This document shows, piece by piece, positions 7,602 through 17,856 of a stretch of 64,000 nucleotides of DNA (position 1 is its first letter; each line of letters opens with the position of its first letter). Position numbers and translations under genes: made by a program. The stretch is from Saprospiraceae bacterium (GTDB lineage: Bacteria > Bacteroidota > Bacteroidia > Chitinophagales > Saprospiraceae): contig JAHDBJ010000015.1 of the NCBI GenBank assembly GCA_020630435.1, positions 62,001-126,000 on the forward strand, in the 5' to 3' direction. Below the pieces are notes generated by a model. The model saw nothing but the letters and a program-made list of their open reading frames with translations. It had not been told where the DNA came from and made no database searches.

Positions 7602-8567
7602 TTAGAATAAATCTTTTATGATTTGATCTTCATTTATACCTTCCGCTTCGGCCTTATAATTTCTTACAATACGGTGTCTTAGAACATAATTGGCAATTGC
7701 TTGTACATCTTCTATATCTGGAGAATATTTTCCATTTATAGCTGCATGGCATTTAGCTCCAAGCACTAAATATTGTGAAGCTCTTGGTCCAGCACCCCAG
7801 GATATATAGTTATTAACTTCTGGGGTTGCCATTTGTGTATTCGGTCTAGTTTTGCTAGCTAGCTTTACAGCATACTCTAATACATTTGGAGCAATAGGTA
7901 CTTTTCTGACCATTTCCTGATAAAATAAGACTTGCTCTGCTGTTATAATATGGCTAAGCTTGACTTTTTTATTGGTAGTTGTAGCTTCTACAACTTTGAT
8001 TTCCTCTTCATATGTTGGATAATCCAAGCGGATATTAAACATAAAACGGTCAAGTTGTGCTTCTGGCAAGGGATAAGTCCCTTCTTGTTCAATAGGGTTT
8101 TGTGTAGCTAGTACAAAGAAAGGGGCAGGTAAAACATGGCGTACACCACTTACCGTAACAGACCGCTCTTGCATGGCTTCTAAAAGTGCTGCTTGAGTTT
8201 TGGGAGGTGTACGGTTTATTTCATCTGCTAAAACAATATTAGCAAAAAGAGGACCTTTATTAAACTTAAAATGACGATCTTCATCTAATATTTCTGAACC
8301 TGTAATATCAGAAGGCATTAAATCTGGTGTAAACTGAATTCTTTTAAAATCTAAATCCAGTACTTCGGCAATTGTACTTACTAAAAGTGTTTTTGCTAGC
8401 CCTGGAACACCGACTAAAAGACTATGCCCATTTGCAAAAAGAGAGATGATCACTCCTTTTACAACTTCTTCTTGCCCGATGATAATTTTTCCTATTTCTT
8501 GCTTAAGGTCGTTATAAGATTGAGATAAGGCATCAATTGCCTCAGAATCAGATTTGAATTTTGCCAT
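7602..8567 (-). CDS. MoxR family AAA+ ATPase
   Basis: A 321-residue AAA+ ATPase of the MoxR group, the usual length. Walker A is GVPGLAKT (53-60), Walker B VLADEIN (112-118), followed by the MoxR-typical MQERSVTVSGVRHVLPAPFFVLATQNPIEQ region and the LPEAQLDRFMF sensor/Arg-finger segment. MoxR ATPases act as chaperones that insert cofactors or metals or activate complexes, normally with VWA-domain partners. No VWA gene is adjacent here. It follows the three PPIase genes on the same strand after 121 bases, an arrangement I recall from other Bacteroidota, which hints at a link with envelope protein maturation. Confidence 0.95.
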   Translation of the reverse strand: MAKFKSDSEAIDALSQSYNDLKQEIGKIIIGQEEVVKGVIISLFANGHSLLVGVPGLAKTLLVSTIAEVLDLDFKRIQFTPDLMPSDITGSEILDEDRHFKFNKGPLFANIVLADEINRTPPKTQAALLEAMQERSVTVSGVRHVLPAPFFVLATQNPIEQEGTYPLPEAQLDRFMFNIRLDYPTYEEEIKVVEATTTNKKVKLSHIITAEQVLFYQEMVRKVPIAPNVLEYAVKLASKTRPNTQMATPEVNNYISWGAGPRASQYLVLGAKCHAAINGKYSPDIEDVQAIANYVLRHRIVRNYKAEAEGINEDQIIKDLF

Positions 8568-8688
8568 TATTTAAAGGTCTTATATTACGGTTTGTTTTAA
8601 ATTAATAATTTTTTATAATACAATAACTCTGCCACTTTTCAACATTCAAACATCTTATAAAGTTTAATACAACTGAAATACCCTAAAG

Positions 8689-10035
8689 TTATTTGTACCA
8701 CTTCTTTAAATCATCACACCTACTGTATTGATTATCGAGCCTGATATGTGTTTTTTCCAATGCTTCAAAAATCCAATTGTAAATGTAGTTACTTTTTTTA
8801 GCTTCTAAAGCTGCTTTTTTAATCTTAGAATAATCTTGTTCTAAACTTGCAATATGTGGTTCGGTTTGAGAACGAAGTTGAATAATCCTGTATGCGGTTT
8901 CACCAGATTGCGCCGTGAATTCCATTGCTTGAGATACGCCTCCTACTTTCATCGTGTCGATAGCAAAGTATATTTCAGGATCTAGATCACCAACTTCAAA
9001 AAATGAATTACCAGTCTTAGGGTTCATCATTATGCCACCGTTATTGTAGCTGAAAACTTTATCAGAAGAATATTTTTTTACCCCAAAATCAAAACCAATT
9101 GAGTCATTCACAATTAATTGTTGAATACTATCTAAGGTGTTTTTTGCTAGGTCTTGATCGGCTAATGTGATTTCAGGACGGACTAAAATATGACGGGTAT
9201 GAATTCGATTTCCTCTTCGTTCTATTAATTGGATGATATGGTAGCCAAATTCTGATTCGACAATGTCAGAAATTTCTCCATTTTCTAGGTTGTATGCTGC
9301 AGCTTCAAACTCTACTACAAAATCTCCTCGTTTTCTCCATCCTAAATCACCTCCTAGTCTAGCAGAACCAGGATCATCTGAATGAACACTTGCTAAGTCC
9401 TCAAACTTTGCAGTTCCATCTTTAATTTGTTTTAGATAACTTTCCGCTTCGTCCAATGCTTTTTGTTTTTCTTCTTTATTGATTTTTGGAAAGTATACAA
9501 TTTCTCCAACTTCTACTTCTGCACTAAAATAAGGTAGACTGTCCCTAGGAATTTTATTAAAAAATTCTTTCACTTCTGATGGCGTAATTTGTACACTTGA
9601 AACTATGTCATTTTTCATACGATCAGCAAGTAATTGATTTTTCATATCCTCTCGATATTTTTCTCGAACTTCAGGTATAGATTGACCATAATATTCTTGG
9701 AATTGTTGAGGATCATTATTCATCATACCTAATATTTGCTCAAATCGAGCATTGAATTGAGCATCAATCTCAGCATCAGATATTTCAATACTGTCCAAAC
9801 GTGCTTGATTCAACAAGAGTTTTTGTACTAATAATTGGTCAACAACATAGCATTTTGCCCCCTCTGGTAAATTAGCATTTCTAGAGGCTAACAGCGCATA
9901 ATTCTCTTCTATATCTGAGTAGAGAAGGATTTCTCCTCCTATTGTAGCTACGACCTTATCTAATAAGATTTTGTCTTGCGCTACTATATTGAAACTTAGC
10001 ATAAATGCTAAAACCAAACAGAGTAATCTGATCAT
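8689..10035 (-). CDS. SurA-like periplasmic peptidyl-prolyl isomerase
   Basis: A 448-residue SurA-type chaperone. A signal peptide (1-19, ending VAQ) is followed by a SurA N-terminal chaperone domain (about 20-165), a first parvulin domain (about 170-275, with DDPGSARLGGDLGW and ESEFGYHIIQLIERRG) and a second, weaker parvulin domain (about 278-390, starting IHTRHILV). It should assist folding of outer membrane barrel proteins in the periplasm. Its start overlaps the end of the upstream gene by 4 bases, so it belongs to a three-gene operon of related chaperones. Confidence 0.93.
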   Translation of the reverse strand: MIRLLCLVLAFMLSFNIVAQDKILLDKVVATIGGEILLYSDIEENYALLASRNANLPEGAKCYVVDQLLVQKLLLNQARLDSIEISDAEIDAQFNARFEQILGMMNNDPQQFQEYYGQSIPEVREKYREDMKNQLLADRMKNDIVSSVQITPSEVKEFFNKIPRDSLPYFSAEVEVGEIVYFPKINKEEKQKALDEAESYLKQIKDGTAKFEDLASVHSDDPGSARLGGDLGWRKRGDFVVEFEAAAYNLENGEISDIVESEFGYHIIQLIERRGNRIHTRHILVRPEITLADQDLAKNTLDSIQQLIVNDSIGFDFGVKKYSSDKVFSYNNGGIMMNPKTGNSFFEVGDLDPEIYFAIDTMKVGGVSQAMEFTAQSGETAYRIIQLRSQTEPHIASLEQDYSKIKKAALEAKKSNYIYNWIFEALEKTHIRLDNQYSRCDDLKKWYK

Positions 10036-10874
10036 CTGGTAACTATTTTTACATTATTTCTCCTAATTCCTTTTTCGTAAAGTTCATCTTTCTTTTGTTC
10101 TAGGAGTTTTAATTTTCTATTGTGCAAAATATATTTTGTGGCTTGCTCCTTAATAAAGTTTAAAGGCGCAATCTCTTTTTGAGATTTATATTCCAAAATT
10201 CTTAAAAAATAACGGTATTTATTATTTTTTAAAGTTAAATCCTTTGATGTATCCCTGAAATTGAACGAAGATTTTGGGAACTCTGCTGCCAATTCATCTA
10301 CTCGTATCCAGATATTTTCGTCAAGAGAATAACTCTCAGCATATTCAGCACAATATGTTCTTAGGGACTCATAATCTTCATCTTCCCACCATCGCTTTAA
10401 ACTGCTTGTCTGAGGTGCATTCCTTAATACCTTGATATAAATACAACGAACAATATTATTATCTAATTGGTACTGTTCTTTATTTTTTTCATAATAAACA
10501 CTCAATTCTTCTTCCGTGATCATTGAATCTAACTGCTCTTCGACTAAGATTTTCTCATAATTATGTAAAATTAAAGAGGCTCTATAGTCCCGAACCAATT
10601 GATCAAGGTTTAAGTCTTTTGGTAAATTTATTTCTGCTTCTTGTAGCATTAATATTTCTTTTATCCAACGATCTACATAAGCGTTGACGGCCAAAGCACT
10701 ATCTTGTGGTGTTAAGTCACTGGCAATCATATTTTCTAAGTCGGATATGTATAGCGATTTATTATTCACAGTAGCTAGTAAACCTTCTGTTTCTTCAGAA
10801 GTCTCTGTACTTGTACATTGAAATAGTACAAAACTCATCATTAAACATAAAAATATTTTGATGCGATACTTCAA
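10032..10874 (-). CDS. SurA-N-like lipoprotein, parvulin domain degenerate
   Basis: A 280-residue lipoprotein (lipobox LFQC, Cys at 20). Residues about 30-140 resemble the helical SurA/PpiC N-terminal chaperone domain, with an early ATVNNKSLYISDLE segment equivalent to VNGE-type SurA starts. The region where a parvulin domain would be expected (about 130-250) lacks the usual GGDLGW and GYHI motifs, so isomerase activity is doubtful. It sits between two parvulin genes (5-base gap upstream, 4-base overlap downstream) and probably works with them as a membrane-anchored holdase. The chaperone role is inferred from domain likeness and context. Confidence 0.8.
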   Translation of the reverse strand: MKYRIKIFLCLMMSFVLFQCTSTETSEETEGLLATVNNKSLYISDLENMIASDLTPQDSALAVNAYVDRWIKEILMLQEAEINLPKDLNLDQLVRDYRASLILHNYEKILVEEQLDSMITEEELSVYYEKNKEQYQLDNNIVRCIYIKVLRNAPQTSSLKRWWEDEDYESLRTYCAEYAESYSLDENIWIRVDELAAEFPKSSFNFRDTSKDLTLKNNKYRYFLRILEYKSQKEIAPLNFIKEQATKYILHNRKLKLLEQKKDELYEKGIRRNNVKIVTR

Positions 10875-10879
10875 TAGTT

Positions 10880-12841
10880 TTATTTTTTAATTAATGATTT
10901 CAACACCTCTTCATTAATATCAACTTTATATGTATCTCGAAGGGATTTTACCCAAGCTTTTTCTAGCTTATCTTGGTAATCTGCTACAACATAGCCCCTT
11001 GCTTCCTTAAGTGTTTTTTGTCTTGATGGTAAGGTGCTTTCTATTTTATAAAAAGTAACGGAATTATCATCATTAATTTCGTTTTTAGAAAGAGTACCTT
11101 TTTTCCAATTGCTACCTTTCAATGCATTAATTTTTCCCTCTTCAATTTCTTCTTCATCAAACTTTAAGAGTTTACCAGCTTTATTAATTTTGCTTAAAAC
11201 GGAAGTCGGCGATTTTTTCTTGGCATACTTTCTAACCTTAGCCAATAATTTTTCACTTTGAGATTGTAGTGTATATTTAGTTGCTTTTGCTCTACTTTTG
11301 TACTTGTAGTTTGTTTTATTTTTTTCATAAAAAGAAATCAAACCTGAAGTGTCTTGTGATGCTTTATCCCAAACGTTTTGCTTGGTTACCTCAAAAAGCA
11401 ATATCCCTTCTTCATACTCCCTCATTAATGCTCTGAAATCGGGATACTTTTTTTCTAACTGCGTCTTTTCATAAGCTATCACTTTATCATTGACATACTT
11501 CTCTAGCATAATGTTAACAACATTAGCAATATCTCCTCTTCTTCCTAAACGACCTCTTTCTCGTTTATTTTGAGCTAAATAGTCAGAATAATCTCCTAAC
11601 GTAAAAACGTTATCAGCTATGCTGAATAACTTTTCATTTGAAGGTGCTGGTGCTTTCCATTTGAAGGATAAAAATGTTTTATCCAAAGATTTAATAAAGC
11701 GATCCAAGGTCGCTTGTTGTATGGTGAAATTATTCTCTTTTTTTAAGCGGCTTAATAGCGCATTATTTGCCATTTCTAGACGAGCATCTTTCTCAACCTG
11801 TGCTTGTAGTTTAGCACGTTCGATTTCAAAAGTTTTAAATTCAGGCTTACTGATTCTTCTAATAATATGCCAACCAATGCTAGATTCAATAGGTTCAGAA
11901 ATATCACCATCACTTTTTAAATCAAAAGCAGTTTTTGTCAATATGGCTTCTGTACTATTAGTTTTCCAAAAGCCAATACGGCCAGCATTAGCTTTTGTCT
12001 TTTTATCTTCTGAATAGTTATCGACAACGTCACCGAATAAAGCTCCTTTTTTTAACTCGGCATAAGCTGCTTCTATCTTCTGCTTTGCTTCTCCAGCTGC
12101 TTTCCCCTTGTTACGTATAAGTACATGAGCTACTTCGACTGTTCCCATAGCAGGTCTTTTACTATTGACTTTCAATATATGATACCCCATTGGAGTTCGA
12201 ATAATGCCAGAGTGTTTGCCTATAGGGGTATTATACGCTGCTGTTTCAAAATCGTAAAACCCTGAAGGCAACAAAGCATTAATATAGCCCATTTCACCTC
12301 CATTATCCTTTGTATAGGCATCTTCCGATAATTTAGCTAGTGCTTCGAATTTTTCTCCTTTTTTTAGTTTTGATTGGATTTCCGAAATCTTTTGATAGAT
12401 CAACAAGGTATCTTTAGGTGTAGGAAGACGTGTAGAAAACCGCTTTAAAATATGGCTTACATTTACATCTTCTTTTTTTCTGTTGTAGGCTTCTTTTATT
12501 AATCGTTCTTTCACTTGTTTATCGGTTAGGTAAGAACTTGATAATTGCTTTCGATACCCTTCTAGTTCTTGCTTTAAGATAGGAATAGTATCTAGTTTAA
12601 GTTCTTTTGCCTTGTGAACTTTAAGTTTGAAATTTGTATACAAATCAAGATATTCTCGAAGCGATTTCTCAGAGTAATCTGCTTTTGTAGAATTTGTTTT
12701 AGTATAGATATAGTTGAATTCCGATACATGTACAGGTGTATCTTCTACTTTAAATAAGATTGGATCTTCTTGAGCAGTAAGTAGGATTGAAAACAAGCAG
12801 AATACCCAAACTAAAGTAATACCCCTATGAGTCTTAATCAT
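10880..12841 (-). CDS. Multi-domain PpiC/parvulin peptidyl-prolyl isomerase
   Basis: A 653-residue exported protein with a signal peptide (1-23, ending LTAQ). A helical N-terminal domain with an EDTPVHVSEFNYIYTK start is followed by two parvulin domains (about 120-225 with VSHILKRF, NGGEMGYI and TPMGYHILKV; about 230-335 with VAHVLIRNKG, NAGRIGFW and SSIGWHIIRR) and a long basic C-terminal region that may hold a third divergent copy. This NxxYIYxK-type start is typical of Bacteroidota PPIases. It is the first gene of the three-chaperone operon. A role in folding or quality control of secreted and outer membrane proteins is likely. Confidence 0.92.
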   Translation of the reverse strand: MIKTHRGITLVWVFCLFSILLTAQEDPILFKVEDTPVHVSEFNYIYTKTNSTKADYSEKSLREYLDLYTNFKLKVHKAKELKLDTIPILKQELEGYRKQLSSSYLTDKQVKERLIKEAYNRKKEDVNVSHILKRFSTRLPTPKDTLLIYQKISEIQSKLKKGEKFEALAKLSEDAYTKDNGGEMGYINALLPSGFYDFETAAYNTPIGKHSGIIRTPMGYHILKVNSKRPAMGTVEVAHVLIRNKGKAAGEAKQKIEAAYAELKKGALFGDVVDNYSEDKKTKANAGRIGFWKTNSTEAILTKTAFDLKSDGDISEPIESSIGWHIIRRISKPEFKTFEIERAKLQAQVEKDARLEMANNALLSRLKKENNFTIQQATLDRFIKSLDKTFLSFKWKAPAPSNEKLFSIADNVFTLGDYSDYLAQNKRERGRLGRRGDIANVVNIMLEKYVNDKVIAYEKTQLEKKYPDFRALMREYEEGILLFEVTKQNVWDKASQDTSGLISFYEKNKTNYKYKSRAKATKYTLQSQSEKLLAKVRKYAKKKSPTSVLSKINKAGKLLKFDEEEIEEGKINALKGSNWKKGTLSKNEINDDNSVTFYKIESTLPSRQKTLKEARGYVVADYQDKLEKAWVKSLRDTYKVDINEEVLKSLIKK

Positions 12842-13004
12842 AATATAAATGATTTAAAAAAATTTGATAAAAAAACTAAAAGTCAAGTTTAAAACAATCG
12901 TCTAAAAAATAATGTGCGAAATTAACAATTTTAAAGAATTTTAGGCTTTAAATTGGCAATTCTTAACACCTATTGTCTATATCTTTAAGTTTAAATCGAA
13001 TATC

Positions 13005-14189
13005 ATGCCTTCTTTACGTCAATTTTTTTTACAACATCAAGCACAGACTACTCAATTTCCACTTGCTTTAGAAATCGTACATGGAAAAGGGATATATCTC
13101 TACGATAAATATGGAAAAGCCTATATTGATTTAATAGCAGGGATTAGTGTTAGTTCTTTAGGACATTGTCACCCTAAAATTGTAGAAGCTGTTCAACAAC
13201 AAAGCGAGCAATTTATGCATACGCTTGTTTATGGAGAGTTTGTACTAGCCCCACAAGCAGCGTTGGCAAAATTGTTGAGTGATAATCTCCCGAACCAATT
13301 GGATTGTGTTTATTATGTAAATTCTGGTAGTGAAGCAACAGAAGGTGCAATGAAGCTAGCGAAACGGTATACAGGGCGCTCGGAATTTATCGCTTCTAGA
13401 AATGCTTATCATGGCAGTACCCAAGGTTCTGCAAGTTTGATGAGTGATACTTTTTTTACGCAAGCCTACCGTCCTTTACTGCCTGATATACGATTTATTG
13501 ATTTTAATAATGAAAGAGATTTAGACCGAATCTCGGAAAAAACGGCTGCAGTTATAGTCGAAACGGTTCAAGCAGAATGTGGTGTACAAATTCCGAAGGG
13601 GGATTATTTGAAAAAATTGAAAGAACGCTGCGAGGAAGTAGGTGCATTACTAATTTTAGATGAAATACAAGTGGGATTTGGTCGAACAGGAACGCTCTTT
13701 GCTTTTGAACAATATGGGATAGTACCAGATATTTTACTGCTCGCCAAAGCGATGGGGGGAGGGATGCCTATAGGAGCTTTTGTAGCCAATAAAGCTATCA
13801 TGGAGGTACTTTCTTATAATCCTTTACTGGGACATATTACAACATTTGGAGGACACCCTGTTTGTTGTGCAGCGGCATTAGCTAATTTAAAAGTACTCTT
13901 GGAAGAAGATTATATTGAAATGGTAAAAGATAAAGAACAACAATTTCTAAAACGATTGAAGCATCCTAGAATAAAAGCAGTAAGGAGTTCGGGGTTAATT
14001 ATGGCGGTTGAATTAGATAGTTTTGAGCATACCAAAAGAGTGATTGATACCTGCATTGAAAATGGTTTAATTACAGATTGGTTTTTATTTAACGATAAAT
14101 GCCTAAGAATAGCACCTCCTTTGATTATTAACGAGGAACAAATAGAAACTGCTTGTGCTATAATTTTGGAGGCAATAGATACATTATAA
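13005..14189 (+). CDS. Class III (acetylornithine-type) aminotransferase
   Basis: A 394-residue PLP-dependent aminotransferase of the ornithine/acetylornithine group. Visible features are YVNSGSEATEGAMKLAKRYTGR (cofactor phosphate site), the Asp that holds the pyridine nitrogen (D219 in LDEIQVG), and the Schiff-base lysine K248 in LLAKAMGGGMPIGAF. The start MPSLRQFFLQHQAQT is common in Bacteroidota homologues annotated as aspartate aminotransferase family proteins. The exact amino donor cannot be told from sequence alone; no arginine biosynthesis genes are adjacent. It stands alone, divergent from the PPIase operon and convergent with the ABC-F gene. Confidence 0.93.
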   Translation: MPSLRQFFLQHQAQTTQFPLALEIVHGKGIYLYDKYGKAYIDLIAGISVSSLGHCHPKIVEAVQQQSEQFMHTLVYGEFVLAPQAALAKLLSDNLPNQLDCVYYVNSGSEATEGAMKLAKRYTGRSEFIASRNAYHGSTQGSASLMSDTFFTQAYRPLLPDIRFIDFNNERDLDRISEKTAAVIVETVQAECGVQIPKGDYLKKLKERCEEVGALLILDEIQVGFGRTGTLFAFEQYGIVPDILLLAKAMGGGMPIGAFVANKAIMEVLSYNPLLGHITTFGGHPVCCAAALANLKVLLEEDYIEMVKDKEQQFLKRLKHPRIKAVRSSGLIMAVELDSFEHTKRVIDTCIENGLITDWFLFNDKCLRIAPPLIINEEQIETACAIILEAIDTL

Positions 14190-14219
14190 TTAGAGTTTTA
14201 GAGCTGCATAAGTTTGAAA

Positions 14220-16091
14220 TCACATTAGTTCAGCCAATTCCATCCATCTCATTTCTCTTTCTTCTATTTCGTCCTGAATGGTAGAGAGTTCCTTGGAAAG
14301 TGTTGTAATTTGTTCTGCAGTAAGTTCAGGATTATTGAACTGTGCAGTAATCTCACTTTTCTTAGTTTCTAATTTATTGATTTCTCTTTCTAGGCGATTG
14401 AATTCTTTGCGTTCTTGATAAGTGGCTTTAGGTGTTTTATCATCTTTAGTTTTAGTTTGGATAATTGTTTTTTGTGTTGCTTTTAAGGCTTTTGCAGCTT
14501 CGATGCCTAAAGCTTTTTTGTAGGCTTTATATTCGGAATATGTCCCATTATAATCCTTGATTTTTCCATTACCTTCAAATACGAATAGGTGATCTACTAA
14601 TTTATCCATAAAATAGCGATCGTGGGTTATCACAATCAAACAACCTGTAAATTCTTGTAAAAAATCTTCTAAAACATTCAGCGTGAGTATATCCAAATCG
14701 TTGGTAGGCTCGTCTAGAATTAAAAAATTAGGATTTTGGATTAAAACGGTTAATAAATACAATCGCCTACGTTCTCCACCACTTAATTGGGAAACATATA
14801 CTTGTTGTTGTTTCCGATTAAATAAAAACCGTTCAAGAAATTGTGCTGCAGAAATTTTACGCCCATTACTCATCTCGATTACTTCAGCAATATCCTTTAC
14901 CACATCAATCACTCGTTTATCGTTGTTTAGTTTAATACCTTCTTGAGTATAGTAGCCAAAAACGATTGTATCCCCTACTACTACTCGACCCATATCAGGT
15001 TTGATTTTTTGGGTCAATAGATTGATAAAAGTCGATTTGCCAACGCCATTAGGTCCTACAATTCCAACACGTTCTCCTTTTTTGAATTTGTAATCAAATT
15101 CATCAATAATTATTAAATCTTCAAATCGTTTTGAGATATTTCGAGCTTCTAGGATTTTTTTTCCTAATCGTTGTGCTTTAAATTCAAGTTGTACTTTAGA
15201 ATTATCCAGATTTTTAGAGGCCTGTTCTTTTATATCATAAAAACTATTGATTCTAGATTTAGCTTTAGTTGTCCTAGCTTGAGGTCCTCGCCGCATCCAG
15301 TCTAATTCCCTTTTGAAAAGTTTTTTTGTTTTATCTAAATTGATAGCTTCATTTTCTTCTCTAGTTGCTTTTTTCTCTAAGAAATGAGCATAATTACCAC
15401 TATATTTATAAGTCTGCCCTCGATCTAATTCTATAATGACATTACAAACCCGATCTAGGAAATAACGATCGTGTGTAATCATAAAGACCGTTAAATTTGG
15501 CTTTTGTAAATATTCTTCTAACCATTCAATCATGTCTAAATCAAGATGATTGGTAGGCTCATCAAGGATTAAAAAATCAGGCTCTTCAATTAAGACTTTT
15601 GCAAGTGCTATCCTTTTTCGCTGTCCTCCTGAAAGTGTATTGATTTTTTGTTCTAAATTTTGAATATTAAATTTTGAAAGAATAGATTTGATTTTTACAT
15701 CGTAATCCCAGGCTTTCAAATTGTCCATTTCGGCGATAGCAATATTGATCTCGGTTTCTTGGTTAAAAAGTAAGGCTTTCTCATAATTCTTAATGGCTAA
15801 AAGCATCGGATTTTTAGTGTCGAAAATGGCTTGACTGATTGTATCTTCTCCTCTAAATTCAGGTTCTTGTTGTAAAATACCAACTTGAATATTTTTATGA
15901 ATAAAAACTTTTGCATCTTCTCCCTCAGAGCTTTCTTCTCCTAGTATTATTTTTAGTAAAGTAGATTTCCCAGAACCATTTTTAGCAACAAGCGCAACTT
16001 TGTTTCCTTTGTCTATTGTAAAAGAAATATGATCGAAAAGCTGTTTTTCACCATAGTGCTTGGTGATATTTTCTAGCGTTAGATAATTCAT
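14220..16091 (-). CDS. ABC-F ATPase, Uup-like
   Basis: A 623-residue soluble protein with two ABC nucleotide-binding domains and no membrane segment. First domain: Walker A AKNGSGKS (36-43), signature LSGGQRKR, Walker B LILDEPTNHLD. A charged interdomain linker follows (about 245-300, with RTTKAKSRI). Second domain: Walker A GPNGVGKS, signature LSGGERRR, Walker B LILDEPTNDLD. A C-terminal coiled coil (about 540-623) is the mark of the Uup type. ABC-F proteins act on the ribosome in translation; Uup also binds branched DNA in E. coli. The neighbouring UbiB gene reads in the same direction 91 bases upstream. Confidence 0.93.
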   Translation of the reverse strand: MNYLTLENITKHYGEKQLFDHISFTIDKGNKVALVAKNGSGKSTLLKIILGEESSEGEDAKVFIHKNIQVGILQQEPEFRGEDTISQAIFDTKNPMLLAIKNYEKALLFNQETEINIAIAEMDNLKAWDYDVKIKSILSKFNIQNLEQKINTLSGGQRKRIALAKVLIEEPDFLILDEPTNHLDLDMIEWLEEYLQKPNLTVFMITHDRYFLDRVCNVIIELDRGQTYKYSGNYAHFLEKKATREENEAINLDKTKKLFKRELDWMRRGPQARTTKAKSRINSFYDIKEQASKNLDNSKVQLEFKAQRLGKKILEARNISKRFEDLIIIDEFDYKFKKGERVGIVGPNGVGKSTFINLLTQKIKPDMGRVVVGDTIVFGYYTQEGIKLNNDKRVIDVVKDIAEVIEMSNGRKISAAQFLERFLFNRKQQQVYVSQLSGGERRRLYLLTVLIQNPNFLILDEPTNDLDILTLNVLEDFLQEFTGCLIVITHDRYFMDKLVDHLFVFEGNGKIKDYNGTYSEYKAYKKALGIEAAKALKATQKTIIQTKTKDDKTPKATYQERKEFNRLEREINKLETKKSEITAQFNNPELTAEQITTLSKELSTIQDEIEEREMRWMELAELM

Positions 16092-16182
16092 ATTTTATCT
16101 TAAATCATTTTTAGAATAAAAATTGTAATGGGCTGAAATGGATTCTTTCAAAAAGAAGTTAGAACATCAACTATTTGTAAAA

Positions 16183-17856
16183 TTACCTTTTTCCACTCAA
16201 CCAAGCAGATATTGTTAAAATAACTGTAAAAAATATAGCAATGATATAACCTGTTATAGAAATATAATAAATCGTTATATTTTGAACAGAAGTATAAGCA
16301 AGTAATAAAATACTAGAAGAAATAAATAATGACATGATTACAATACTGAGTGCTAAGCGATTGATTGCCCGACTAAATTTATTGATGATAGGTTCATAAT
16401 GTGTAGGTTCTATTTCGATATGCAGTTGTCCTTTTCGAACTTTCCGCATGATGTCTCGAAATTCTACTGGAAAACTCTGAACAAAACCTGAAAATTGACT
16501 AAATGTTGTCATTATCTCCTCGGTTATATTTTTAGGAGAATATTGATCCTTGAGCATTTTGATACCATAAGGTTTAAAAAATTCATAAGTTTTAAAATTC
16601 GGATGAATTGTCTTACCGATACCTTCTAACATTGTTAACGCTCTTAGTATAATAAAGATACCTCCAGGCATTTTCATACGATAATTTCGAATAATCGCTT
16701 GGAGACTTTCTGCCATCTCAGAAACATTGACCTCGCTTAGATCAAGCGTAGCATAATTATCAATAAGTTCTGATAGATCCGTTTCAAATGCTCGATTATC
16801 AGGAATATGAGAATCTAGTGCTAGCCGCTTGAAACTACGAGCCATTTTTTTGACATCTTGTTGTCCCATTCCAATCATAATACCAGCAAAGGCATATTTA
16901 TCTCGCTTGTTCAGTTTACCAACCATTCCAAAATCTATTAGGCAAATTGTACCATCTTTTTGAATAATAATATTGCCAGGATGTGGATCAGCATGAAAAT
17001 AGCCATGTTCAAAAATTTGAGTTAAGTAAATATCCATTCCTGTTTCGGCAATTTCTTCGGGTGATAAGCCCCAAGCTTTCAAAGTGGTTACATCAGTTAT
17101 TTTACAACCATCAATAAATTCCATGACTAACATCTTATCAGAGGTATAGTCTTTGTATACTTCAGGAACATAAAAATTGGTATATTGCTTATAGTAGTTG
17201 CGGAATTGACTCATGAAACGGGCTTCGACATTATAGTCCATTTCGTTTTTCATACTCGCTTCAAAAGCTTCTACAATATCCATTGCATTATAAACACCTT
17301 GGCTTTGGAGGAAAGATTCGCTTCGTTTAACCAATTCTTTCATTATGATTAAATCGGTTAAGACTTTTGTCTTTACATTAGGGCGCTGAACTTTAACGAC
17401 TACTTTTCTAGCATCTTTAAGATGCGCTAGGTGAACTTGACCAATAGATGCAGAACCTATAGGTTTTTTACGAAATTCACTAAATACATCATTTAGGTCT
17501 TTTCCTGTTTCGAGTTCTATAATTTCACGAACTTTTTCAAATTCAAAAGGAGGAACTTCACTTTGTAATTTTTGGAACTCTTCCATGAGTGGTGCAGGGA
17601 CAATATCAGGGCGATTACTCAACACTTGTGCAAGCTTAATAAACGTTGGTCCTAATTCTTCTGCTGCCATCCTTGTCAATTCCCAACGACTGTACTTTTT
17701 CTTTTCATGTTCCTTCTTCCAAGCTAAGCGGCGTTTCTCTGGAATAAGGGACTTTAGAGCGGTATTAGAAACAAAGTCTTCGAAGCCATACTTCCAAAGT
17801 ATACCAGCGATTTCTCTAACTCGGCTAATATTTTTGAAGGTTTGATCGAAGAACAT
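16183..17856 (-). CDS. AarF/ABC1/UbiB family atypical kinase
   Basis: A 557-residue ABC1 family protein. Family marks are GPTFIKLAQVLSNRPDIVP (the KxGQ-like segment), PIGSASIGQVHLA (nucleotide loop with the Ala-rich variant), VVVKVQRP, and the catalytic HADPHPGNI followed by LIDFGMVG. Two hydrophobic helices at the C-terminus (about 490-555) anchor it in the inner membrane. Proteins of this type support quinone biosynthesis or lipid transport as ATPases; Bacteroidota make menaquinone, so the precise role here is not known. It appears to be its own transcription unit or the leader of the ABC-F gene. Confidence 0.93.
   Translation of the reverse strand: MFFDQTFKNISRVREIAGILWKYGFEDFVSNTALKSLIPEKRRLAWKKEHEKKKYSRWELTRMAAEELGPTFIKLAQVLSNRPDIVPAPLMEEFQKLQSEVPPFEFEKVREIIELETGKDLNDVFSEFRKKPIGSASIGQVHLAHLKDARKVVVKVQRPNVKTKVLTDLIIMKELVKRSESFLQSQGVYNAMDIVEAFEASMKNEMDYNVEARFMSQFRNYYKQYTNFYVPEVYKDYTSDKMLVMEFIDGCKITDVTTLKAWGLSPEEIAETGMDIYLTQIFEHGYFHADPHPGNIIIQKDGTICLIDFGMVGKLNKRDKYAFAGIMIGMGQQDVKKMARSFKRLALDSHIPDNRAFETDLSELIDNYATLDLSEVNVSEMAESLQAIIRNYRMKMPGGIFIILRALTMLEGIGKTIHPNFKTYEFFKPYGIKMLKDQYSPKNITEEIMTTFSQFSGFVQSFPVEFRDIMRKVRKGQLHIEIEPTHYEPIINKFSRAINRLALSIVIMSLFISSSILLLAYTSVQNITIYYISITGYIIAIFFTVILTISAWLSGKR

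Noticed and set aside
7602-8567. MoxR with the DUF5682 gene as a MoxR-VWA type conflict system
   Set aside because: The two are about 26 kb apart on separate operons and no VWA gene is present, so there is no evidence of a joint system.
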